Notes under the pieces: generated by a model | The model's database searches: none | What the model saw: the letters and a program-made list of their open reading frames with translations, nothing else | Told to the model about the DNA's origin: nothing | Shown here: in pieces, positions 1 through 5,485 of the stretch | Layout of the letters: each line of letters begins with the position of its first letter | Numbering within the stretch: the first letter of the stretch is position 1 | NCBI GenBank assembly: GCA_038532435.1 | Contig: JBCBAP010000110.1 | Location: 1 to 7,292, forward strand | Source of the DNA: JBCBAP01 sp038532435 | Lineage (GTDB): Bacteria; Pseudomonadota; Alphaproteobacteria; Rhodobacterales; Rhodobacteraceae | DNA length: 7,292 bases | Direction of reading: 5' to 3' | Made by a program: the position numbers and the translations under genes

Positions 1-473
1 GCAAGATGGCGGAGGCCGCCTGGGCCGCGCTCGACCTGCCGCTCCATATCTTCCGACTGGCGGGCATCTACGGACCGGGCCGCGGTCCCTTCGCGAAGGT
101 CCGCGCGGGTACCGCACGGCGCATCATCAAGCCGGGGCAGGTCTTCAGCCGCATCCATGTAGAGGACATCGCCAGCGTCCTCGCCGCCTCGATCGCACGG
201 CCCGATCCGGGTGCTGCCTACAATGTCTGCGACGACGACCCAGCCCCGCCCCAGGATGTCATCGCCCATGCAGCCAAGTTGCTTGGCCTACCGCTGCCCC
301 CTGCGATCCCGTTCGAGGAAGCTGAGATGTCGCCCATGGCCCGCAGCTTCTACGCGGAATCGAAGAAGGTCTCGAACCGCCGCATAAAGGAGGAGCTGGG
401 CATCACCCTGCGCTACCCGGACTATCGCACTGGGCTCGCGGCACTGCTCGAGGGTGAGAAGAGCCCGCGCTGA
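1..473 (+). CDS. Atypical SDR / NAD-dependent epimerase-dehydratase family protein, C-terminal part (5' end outside window)
   Basis: The reading frame is open from the window edge (first whole codon at position 3) to TGA at 471-473, giving about 156 residues. Counting from the Met at position 6, RLAGIYGPGR lies near residues 17-26 and SRIHVEDIA near 48-56, both typical of atypical (extended) short-chain dehydrogenases of the YeeZ-like group. The C-terminal stretch SKKVSNRRIKEELG, followed by RYPDYRTGL, is also characteristic of that group. The N-terminal Rossmann glycine motif is missing because the gene is cut; family members are usually near 280-300 residues, so about half is absent. The Met at position 6 is probably internal. 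The family binds NAD(P), but the substrate cannot be told from this fragment. It is followed by 168 bases before the next gene on the same strand, so co-transcription is possible but not shown. Confidence 0.85.
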   Translation, partial: KMAEAAWAALDLPLHIFRLAGIYGPGRGPFAKVRAGTARRIIKPGQVFSRIHVEDIASVLAASIARPDPGAAYNVCDDDPAPPQDVIAHAAKLLGLPLPPAIPFEEAEMSPMARSFYAESKKVSNRRIKEELGITLRYPDYRTGLAALLEGEKSPR

Positions 474-479
474 GCGGGC
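463..479 (+). other. Small GC inverted repeat over the stop codon of the SDR gene
   Basis: GCCCGC (463-468) and GCGGGC (474-479) are perfect complements around a 5-base loop that contains most of the stop codon region. It could form a hairpin at the end of the SDR message. There is no T-run after it, so it does not look like a classical intrinsic terminator and may simply reflect GC-rich sequence. Confidence 0.3.
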
Positions 480-641
480 CCGGATCCCTGGGGCAGAGAG
501 ACGCCTGAGGAGCTCTGATCCTGTGCACCCATCCCCACTTCCAAGCATCGCCGCCGAAGGCCGCGACAGCCGTCTCGCACGGCGGTTGACGGAACCGGCG
601 CGACCGGTCAGCGTGTGCGAAAACCAAAGGGAGGGAGCCCC
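474..641 (+). promoter_or_regulatory. Leader region of the beta-oxidation gene, with ribosome binding site
   Basis: The gap holds no gene. The clear element is the purine-rich Shine-Dalgarno stretch AAGGGAGGG (627-635), six bases before the ATG at 642; it decides the start. Further upstream, TTGACG (586-591) resembles a -35 box, but I find no convincing -10 box at the right spacing, so no promoter is claimed. Two short inverted repeats are present: GCCGT/ACGGC (569-573 and 579-583) and ACCGG/CCGGT (594-598 and 604-608). Either could be an operator half-site pair or chance in GC-rich DNA. Confidence 0.4.
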
Positions 642-2714
642 ATGTCCGACGTCCTGACCATCAACCGGGACGGCCCCGTCGCCCATGTCATTGTCGACAA
701 TCCGCCGGTCAACGCGGTGGGACAGGCGGTGCGGCAGGCATTGTGGGACGCGGTGGCGGAGACTGAGGCCGACGACGCCGTCACGGCCGTGGTGCTCTCC
801 TGTGCCGGGCGCACCTTCATCGCCGGCGCGGACATCCGGGAGTTCGACGCGGGTCCGTTCGAGCCCTGGTTGCCCGATCTTGTGAACCGGATCCACGAGG
901 CAACCAAACCCTGGATCGCCGCGATCCACGGCACGGCCCTTGGCGGTGGGCTGGAGACAGCGCTCGGCTGCCACTACCGGATCCTGGATCCAAGGGCAAG
1001 GGTCGGCCTGCCGGAGGTCGCCCTCGGCATCCTGCCCGGCGCGGGCGGCACACAACGCCTGCCCCGCCTTGTGGGGCCGGAGGCGGCGGTACGCATGATC
1101 ACCTCAGGCAAACCCGTGGGGGCGAAGGCCGCCCACGCCATGGGCCTCGCTGACCGCATCGCGGAGAATCTGATCCCCGATGCACTTCGCTTCGCACAGG
1201 AGGTCGCTGGGGAGCCCGTGCCCTACACGGACGAACAGCCCGCGACGGGCTCGTTCGACTGGGACGCGGCGCGGGACGGCGTGGTGCGCGCAGCGAAGGG
1301 TCAGATCTCCCCGGTCCGGGCGTTCGACACCGTGCGCCGCGCCTTCGACCTGCCCTTGACCGCAGGGTTGGCGGAAGAGCGCCGCGCGTTCCTCGAACTG
1401 AAGGAGACCGGCCAGTCCAAGGCGCTGCGCCACGCCTTCTTCGCTGAACGGGCGGTGGCAAAGCCCAGTGCGATCGCCGGGGCAGCACCCCGGGCCCTTA
1501 CCCGTCTGGCGGTGGTTGGCGGCGGGCTCATGGGCTCGGGCATCGCGACCGCGGCCCTGAGGGCAGGTCTCACGGTCCGCATGATTGAACGAGACACCCC
1601 TGCACTCGCCACGGGCGAGGGACGCGTCTCCGGTAATGTCGAGGCTGCCGTGGCCCGGGGCCTCATGGACAACGCCACCGCGCAGGACATGCTGGCCCGG
1701 CTCGAGGGAGCGACGGATTACGAGGACCTCGACGGGTTCGACATGGCCATCGAGGCGGTGTTCGAAGATGTGGAGGTAAAGCGCGGCGTGTTCGACCAGC
1801 TTGCCCGTGCGATGCCCCGGGAGGCAATCCTGGCCTCCAACACCTCCTATATCGACCCGACCACGTTCACTGGGGCGGTGCCGGGGCCGGAGCGGGTGCT
1901 TGGCCTACACTTTTTCAGCCCCGCCCACATAATGCGATTAGTGGAAGTGGTGCAGACCCCGGAGACGGCACCGGACGTGCTCGCAACCGGCTTCACACTT
2001 GCCAAGCGCATGGGCAAGGTTGGTGTGCTTTCCGGCATCTGCCACGGCTTCATCGGCAACCGTATCCTCGGCGCCTATGGCCGGGCCGCGCATTATCTTC
2101 TGGAGGATGGTGCACTGCCGTGGGAGGTGGACGATGCCATGCGCAGCAGGGGCCTCAGCATGGGTCCTTTCGAGATGTACGACATGGCAGGGCTGCAGAT
2201 TGGCTGGGCCACGCGCAAGCGGCTCGCGGCGACCCGGGATCCGGCGATCCGGTACTCGCGCATCGCGGACCGAATCTGCGAACAGGGCTGGTTCGGGCAA
2301 AAGACAGGGCGGGGCTACTACGCCTATCCGAACGGGCCAAAGAGCAAGTCACCCGCACCGGAGGTCGAAGAGATCATCCTCGACGAAGCCCGCGCCCGCG
2401 GCATCACGCGCCGCCGCTTCTCCCCCGAGGAGATCGTGGAACGTCTTCATGCGGTGCAGGTGAACGAGGCCGCCCACATCCTCGGCGAAGAGGTCGCGGA
2501 GCGACCCATGGACGTCGACATCGTCAAGATGCTTGGCTACGGCCATGCCCGCTGGCTGGGTGGGCCCATGTTCCAGGCGGATGTGGCCGGTACCGGCACG
2601 GTGCTCGACCGCATGCGCAGCGTCGCCAACGACAGTCCCGGAAGCTGGAAAATCGCCCCATTGCTGGAAGAGCTCGGGGCGACCGACACGCCCTTCGGCA
2701 CGCTGAACCGGTAG
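642..2714 (+). CDS. Bifunctional enoyl-CoA hydratase / 3-hydroxyacyl-CoA dehydrogenase (MFE-1/FadJ-like)
   Basis: This cytoplasmic enzyme is predicted to hydrate 2-enoyl-CoA and then oxidise the 3-hydroxyacyl-CoA with NAD+, two consecutive steps of fatty-acid beta-oxidation. It has 690 residues, close to the usual ~700 of FadJ/FadB-type and peroxisomal enzymes. The crotonase domain covers about residues 1-190: FIAGADIREF (59-68) supplies the oxyanion hole, and the two glutamates expected to be catalytic are E105 (GGGLETALG) and E125 (VGLPE), twenty apart as in FadB. The NAD-binding domain starts near 287 with VVGGGLMGSGIA (291-302); the catalytic histidine is H423 in GLHFFSPAHIMRLVEVV. Two C-terminal dehydrogenase domains follow, about 466-560 (GFIGNRIL at its start) and 597-685. 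The HFFSPAH form matches peroxisomal type 1 enzymes rather than the HFFNP of FadB. The ATG at 642 is chosen over an upstream GTG at 615 because the ribosome binding site is at 627-635. Chain-length preference and partner thiolase are not visible. Confidence 0.95.
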   Translation: MSDVLTINRDGPVAHVIVDNPPVNAVGQAVRQALWDAVAETEADDAVTAVVLSCAGRTFIAGADIREFDAGPFEPWLPDLVNRIHEATKPWIAAIHGTALGGGLETALGCHYRILDPRARVGLPEVALGILPGAGGTQRLPRLVGPEAAVRMITSGKPVGAKAAHAMGLADRIAENLIPDALRFAQEVAGEPVPYTDEQPATGSFDWDAARDGVVRAAKGQISPVRAFDTVRRAFDLPLTAGLAEERRAFLELKETGQSKALRHAFFAERAVAKPSAIAGAAPRALTRLAVVGGGLMGSGIATAALRAGLTVRMIERDTPALATGEGRVSGNVEAAVARGLMDNATAQDMLARLEGATDYEDLDGFDMAIEAVFEDVEVKRGVFDQLARAMPREAILASNTSYIDPTTFTGAVPGPERVLGLHFFSPAHIMRLVEVVQTPETAPDVLATGFTLAKRMGKVGVLSGICHGFIGNRILGAYGRAAHYLLEDGALPWEVDDAMRSRGLSMGPFEMYDMAGLQIGWATRKRLAATRDPAIRYSRIADRICEQGWFGQKTGRGYYAYPNGPKSKSPAPEVEEIILDEARARGITRRRFSPEEIVERLHAVQVNEAAHILGEEVAERPMDVDIVKMLGYGHARWLGGPMFQADVAGTGTVLDRMRSVANDSPGSWKIAPLLEELGATDTPFGTLNR

Positions 2715-2868
2715 GGAGCGGCTGGTGGGTATGCTCAGCGCCCCACTGCGTTGACACCCCACGGCCTCAACGTCCCGTCGATCAACACTTGCAGCTCAGC
2801 GAAGAGCAGAACTGCCGGCCCCACGCAAACAGCTCTCGCGCTAACGCCGGGCAATGGGACTGAGGATG
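2715..2868. other. Convergent intergenic region with weak inverted repeats
   Basis: The 154 bases between the stop codons of the beta-oxidation gene (+) and the ArsC-like gene (-) hold no credible gene. Transcription from both sides should end here. I see two weak dyads: GTGGG/CCCAC (2725-2729 and 2742-2746) and CGTTGA/TCAACG (2749-2754 and 2767-2772, 12-base loop). Neither is followed by a T-run on either strand, so termination may be Rho-dependent. The 8-mer GCTCAGCG also occurs twice in this gap, which is probably chance. Confidence 0.3.
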
Positions 2869-3222
2869 CTACCGCGTCAGCTCCGCCGTCCAGCGCTCCG
2901 CATCGAAGCCGGGAATCACCACATCCCCCTGGGCCACCAGCGGCCGCTTGATCAGCCGGGGATTGTCGACCATCGCCGCAACCGCCGCCTCCGTATCTCC
3001 GACCAGACGCGCCTGTTCCACCTCGGGCAGCTTCCGGAAGTTTGCGGCCCGGGTGTTCAGCACCGCCGTCAGTTCCGTCGCGGAAATCCACCGCCGCAGA
3101 TGGTCGGCCAGATCCTCCACCTTGCCGAAATGACTGTAGGAGAACGTGTAGCCCTCCGCCTCCAGCCACTGCACCCCGTTGCGCACGGTCGTGCAGCTCG
3201 CCATGCCGTAAACCTCGATCAT
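2869..3222 (-). CDS. ArsC/Spx superfamily protein, YffB-like, single cysteine
   Basis: The 117-residue protein has the thioredoxin-like fold expected of the ArsC superfamily: it opens with a short beta strand and VYGMASCTTVRNGVQWLE (4-21), with the only cysteine at C10. NTRAANFRKLPE (about 56-67) and NPRLIKRPLV (about 87-96) match the pattern of E. coli YffB (NTRG..WRKL and IIKRPL) better than classical arsenate reductases. The length fits YffB-like members (about 115-120). Such proteins are often annotated as arsenate reductase, but their reaction is poorly known; a glutathione-dependent thiol role has been suggested for YffB. There is no ars operon nearby, so arsenic resistance is not supported. 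The ATG at 3222 is preceded by AAGGAGGG (3234-3227), an excellent ribosome binding site. The upstream HU gene lies 67 bases away on the same strand, with a terminator-like hairpin between. Confidence 0.9.
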   Translation of the reverse strand: MIEVYGMASCTTVRNGVQWLEAEGYTFSYSHFGKVEDLADHLRRWISATELTAVLNTRAANFRKLPEVEQARLVGDTEAAVAAMVDNPRLIKRPLVAQGDVVIPGFDAERWTAELTR

Positions 3223-3242
3223 CCAACCCTCCTTGAAACGCG

Positions 3243-3267
3243 AAAGGCCGCCCAGAAGGCGGCCCCC
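3243..3267 (-). terminator. Intrinsic terminator after the HU gene
   Basis: On the minus strand a perfect 7-bp stem GGCCGCC/GGCGGCC (3264-3258 and 3252-3246) with a 5-base loop is followed directly by TTT and, after CGCG, another TTT. It starts 23-26 bases past the HU stop codon, the usual place for a Rho-independent terminator. The T-tract is short, so termination may be incomplete. The stem ends only 23 bases before the ATG of the ArsC-like gene. Confidence 0.65.
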
Positions 3268-3289
3268 AAGATGCGCAATGGTGCCGCGG

Positions 3290-3580
3290 TCAGGCGTTCA
3301 CCTGATCCTTCAGAGCCTTGGCAATGGTGATCTTCACGGCCCGGTCCGCCGGTTTCTGGATCTCTTCCTTCGTGGCCGGGTTGCGCACGATGCGCGCGGG
3401 CCGCTCCCGGCAGGACACCTTGCCGATGCCCGGCAGGGTCACCGCGCCGCCGTTGGCGACCTCACGGGTGATGATGTCCGTCAAAGATTCAAGAAACCGG
3501 TTCGCGGAGGCCTTGTCGCTCTCGTTCGCCTCAGCCAGCGCCGCGACAAGCTGCGTCTTTGTCATTGCCTTTTGTGCCAT
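3290..3580 (-). CDS. HU-family DNA-binding nucleoid protein
   Basis: The 96-residue basic protein is expected to dimerise, bind and bend DNA, and help organise the nucleoid. MTKTQLVAALAE (6-17) is the typical first helix, GGAVTLPGIGKV (44-55) the turn into the beta sheet, and CRERPARIVRNPAT (57-70) leads into the flexible DNA-binding arm with the intercalating-proline motif RNP at 66-68. The end AVKITIAKALKDQVNA is typical of alphaproteobacterial HU. One difference is K71, where many HU proteins have glycine after RNPxT. An upstream in-frame start at 3691 would add 37 residues unlike HU; the ATG at 3580 is preferred because homologs start just before MTKTQ and AGGGA (3592-3588) lies seven bases upstream. 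It could instead be classed as an IHF-like protein, but the arm fits HU better. Confidence 0.93.
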   Translation of the reverse strand: MAQKAMTKTQLVAALAEANESDKASANRFLESLTDIITREVANGGAVTLPGIGKVSCRERPARIVRNPATKEEIQKPADRAVKITIAKALKDQVNA

Positions 3581-3637
3581 GAATTTTTCCCTGTTCTGGT
3601 ACGCTTTTTGTTTGGGACCCTCCCGGAGTCTGGGGGA

Positions 3638-3670
3638 CAATTGACCTGAATGTCCGGGCGGGCTCAATTG
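3638..3670. repeat. Inverted repeat CAATTGA / TCAATTG upstream of HU
   Basis: CAATTGA (3638-3644) and TCAATTG (3664-3670) form a perfect 7-base inverted repeat around a 19-base GC-rich spacer. The half-site centres are 26 bases apart, and the copies overlap the possible -10 and -35 boxes of the HU promoter. It may be a regulator site or a coincidence; the sequence alone does not decide. Confidence 0.4.
3639..3667 (-). promoter_or_regulatory. Possible sigma-70-type promoter of the HU gene
   Basis: On the minus strand TTGAGC (3667-3662) and TCAATT (3644-3639) are 17 bases apart, with a leader of roughly 50 bases to the HU ATG. The -35 box is reasonable, while the -10 box matches consensus at only three of six positions. 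A gene expressed as strongly as HU should have a promoter in this 121-base gap, which supports the location more than the exact boxes. Confidence 0.3.
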
Positions 3671-3680
3671 CTTTTTCGAG

Positions 3681-3697
3681 AAAAACGTCAAAAACGT
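3681..3697. repeat. Direct repeat AAAAACGT x2, nine-base period
   Basis: AAAAACGT occurs at 3681-3688 and 3690-3697, separated by one base, just downstream of the amn stop codon and upstream of the HU promoter region. Next to it TTTTT (3672-3676) and AAAAA (3681-3685) could form an AT hairpin around CGAG. This is the most AT-rich spot of the window and may be an upstream promoter element or curved DNA. Confidence 0.4.
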
Positions 3698-3701
3698 GCG
3701 G

Positions 3702-5186
3702 TTAGAGGAAGGCGGTTTCCTCGAAACTGCGCAATTTTCTCGAATGCAAGCGCTCCAACGGCATGTCGCGCAGCGCTTCCATCGCGCGAATCCCGATCTT
3801 GAGATGCTGGGCCACCTGGCGCTTGTAGAACTCCGTCGCCATCCCCGGCAGCTTCAGCTCACCATGGAGCGGCTTGTCCGAGACGCAAAGCAGCGTGCCG
3901 TAGGGGACCCTGAACCGGAACCCGTTCGCGGCGATCGTCGCGCTCTCCATGTCGAGCGCGATGGCCCGGGACTGGCTGAGCCGCTGCACCGGGCCGGACT
4001 GGTCCCGCAGCTCCCAGTTGCGGTTGTCATGGGTGACCACCGTGCCCGTGCGCATGATCTTCTTGAGCTCGAAGCCCTCGAGCCCCGTGATCTCCGCAAC
4101 CGCTCCCTCGAGCGCCACCTGGATCTCCGCCAGCGCCGGGATCGGCACCCAGACCGGCAGATCGTCGTCGAGCACATGGTCCTCCCGCACGTAGGCGTGG
4201 GCGAGCACGTAGTCGCCGAGGTTCTGGCTGTGACGCAGCCCGGCGCAATGGCCGAGCATCAGCCACGCGTGGGGGCGCAGCACCGCGACATGGTCGGTGA
4301 TCGTCTTCGCGTTGGACGGGCCGACACCGATATTGACCATCGTGATGCCGGACCCGTCGGGCCGGGTCAGGTGGTAGGTCGGCATCTGAGGCATCTTTGC
4401 CGCCAGATGGCCGGTCACGCCGTCCCGCGTGGTGATCCGGTTTCCCGGCTCCACGAAGCTTTCGTAGTCGCCCGCGCGCAGGGCCTCGTGGGCGTAGCTG
4501 ACGAACTCCTCCATGTAGAACTGGTAGTTCGTGAACAGCACATGGTTCTGGAAATGGCTTGGGCTGGTGGCGGTGTAGTGCGCCAGCCGGGCGAGCGCGT
4601 AGTCCACCCGTTGCGCGGTGAAGGGTGCCAGCGGCCTCCGCCCCTCCGGATCGGGCTGGGCAACGCCGTTGGCGATGTCGTCGTTCGTGACGTTGAGATC
4701 GGGCACATCGAACACGTCCCGCAGGGGCCGCCCGATGCGCTCCTCGATCGATCCTTCCACATGGGCACCCTCAGGCAGGGCGAAATGCAGCGGGATCGGT
4801 GTGTCCGACACCTCCACCTGGATCGACACCCCGTGGTTTTCGATCAAGAGGCCGAGCTGCTGGGTGAGGTAGTTACGGAAAAGATCGGGGCGGGAAAGCG
4901 TGGCCGCATAGGTTCCCGGATCCGGCACATGGCCGAAGGCGAGCCGGCTGTCCACCCGGCTGAAGCTCTGCGTGGTGATCTGCACCCGCGGGTAGAAGGC
5001 CCGGTACCGCCCTTCCGGCGCCGCGCCGGACATCACCGCCGCGAAACGCTCCCGCAGAAACGCCGTCGCCCCGTCATAAAGAGCGATCACCGCCGCCACC
5101 GCCTCTCCGGGGTCGGAGAAGGAGGCGGGCGCCGGCGCGTCCGGGGTCAGAACGGGAATTTCGGGGACGGGCTGGGGCAGACGCAT
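3702..5186 (-). CDS. amn: AMP nucleosidase
   Basis: The enzyme hydrolyses AMP to adenine and ribose 5-phosphate in the cytoplasm, a step in purine turnover. At 494 residues it is close to E. coli Amn (484) and collinear with it. An N-terminal AMP nucleosidase domain (about 25-190) contains the conserved RPDLFRNYLTQQL (99-111) and leads to RRVDYALARL-like sequence (QRVDYALARL, 192-201). The C-terminal nucleoside-phosphorylase-like domain holds NIGVGPSNAKTI (285-296), GHCAGLR (312-318), the ribose-binding type motif DMESATIAANG (412-422) and CVSDKPLHGELKLPG (434-448), with D437 in the position of the base-protonating aspartate. HSRKLRSFEE (481-490) near the end is also typical. The ATG at 5186 follows GAGAGG (5197-5192) with five bases between. 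The gene lies downstream of ade on the same strand after 299 bases and upstream of HU. No intact terminator is evident after it. Nothing is truncated. Confidence 0.97.
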   Translation of the reverse strand: MRLPQPVPEIPVLTPDAPAPASFSDPGEAVAAVIALYDGATAFLRERFAAVMSGAAPEGRYRAFYPRVQITTQSFSRVDSRLAFGHVPDPGTYAATLSRPDLFRNYLTQQLGLLIENHGVSIQVEVSDTPIPLHFALPEGAHVEGSIEERIGRPLRDVFDVPDLNVTNDDIANGVAQPDPEGRRPLAPFTAQRVDYALARLAHYTATSPSHFQNHVLFTNYQFYMEEFVSYAHEALRAGDYESFVEPGNRITTRDGVTGHLAAKMPQMPTYHLTRPDGSGITMVNIGVGPSNAKTITDHVAVLRPHAWLMLGHCAGLRHSQNLGDYVLAHAYVREDHVLDDDLPVWVPIPALAEIQVALEGAVAEITGLEGFELKKIMRTGTVVTHDNRNWELRDQSGPVQRLSQSRAIALDMESATIAANGFRFRVPYGTLLCVSDKPLHGELKLPGMATEFYKRQVAQHLKIGIRAMEALRDMPLERLHSRKLRSFEETAFL

Positions 5187-5314
5187 GCGGACCTCTCAAT
5201 CGCTTTGGGCCTTGTAGCCCGTCCCGCCGCGTCCCGGAACCCGGGAAATCCCTAAGTGGGTGGCACCACTTCGACGCCGCGCACATGCATCTCCCAAGGG
5301 CGCGCCCGCACCCT

Positions 5315-5348
5315 CCTTCTTCTGGCCCGAAATATCCCCGCCGGAGGC
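5315..5348 (-). repeat. Possible dispersed intergenic motif (Rhodobacterales type)
   Basis: Read on the minus strand, the stretch begins GCCTCCGGCGGGGATATTT and continues CGGGCCAGAAGAAG. I recall near-identical strings recurring downstream of genes in Rhodobacter, Paracoccus and Roseobacter relatives. Here it lies about 140 bases beyond the ade stop codon, in the same orientation as ade. Its role is not known to me; the copy number in this genome cannot be judged from one window. Confidence 0.4.
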
Positions 5349-5413
5349 TCTGACTTATCCAAGCGCGCACCATCCTGTCCTGTCGCGCTCCGTGGGACAG
5401 GGGCAAGGCTGAG

Positions 5414-5434
5414 GGGCGGGTGGGGCCACCGCCC
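5414..5434 (-). terminator. Possible GC hairpin downstream of ade, no T-run
   Basis: GGGCGGGTGG (5414-5423) can pair with CCACCGCCC (5426-5434) with one bulged G, giving a strong GC stem about 50 bases past the ade stop codon. The minus strand after it reads CCTCAGCC, without the Ts of a standard intrinsic terminator. It may stabilise the 3' end of the ade message or assist termination in another way. Confidence 0.3.
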
Positions 5435-5485
5435 GTCAGGGCAAATCCCGCACCCTCAAGACCCGCGCCGCCTGATCTCCAGACC

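Larger units (their letters stand above)
5187..5485. other. Gene-free region between ade and amn, with several inverted repeats
   Basis: I find no credible gene in these 299 bases; the frames open here lack family resemblance. It must contain the end of the ade transcript and probably the start of amn. Visible dyads are TCCCGG/CCGGGA (5232-5237, 5241-5246), AAGTGG/CCACTT (5254-5259, 5266-5271), CCTGTCC/GGACAGG (5374-5380, 5395-5401) and a longer bulged stem at 5414-5434. The first two lie 46-85 bases upstream of the amn start and could be regulatory or part of its leader. I see no convincing -35/-10 pair for amn. Confidence 0.5.

Noticed and set aside
586..614. Promoter with TTGACG as -35 box before the beta-oxidation gene
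   Set aside because: No acceptable -10 box at 16-18 bases; the matching position reads CAGCGT-like sequence.
615..641. Upstream GTG start for the beta-oxidation gene
   Set aside because: The added nine residues would be encoded by the Shine-Dalgarno stretch itself, which is well placed for the ATG at 642.
288..1055. 255-codon frame on the minus strand across the SDR end and the start of the beta-oxidation gene
   Set aside because: Arg/Gly-rich composition, no motif, and overlap with two well-supported genes on the other strand.
2120..2863. 247-codon plus-strand frame overlapping the end of the beta-oxidation gene
   Set aside because: It is a frame-shifted reading of the real gene with low-complexity composition and no family resemblance.
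3581..3691. N-terminal extension of the HU protein by 37 residues
   Set aside because: The extension would cover the promoter region, has no HU similarity, and the ATG at 3580 has a suitable ribosome binding site and matches the family start.
3696..5255. Long open frame of 519 codons on the plus strand, antisense to nearly all of amn
   Set aside because: Its translation is rich in Arg, His, Gly and Pro without any recognisable domain, while the opposite strand encodes a clear full-length AMP nucleosidase. Long antisense frames are expected in GC-rich genes with biased third positions.
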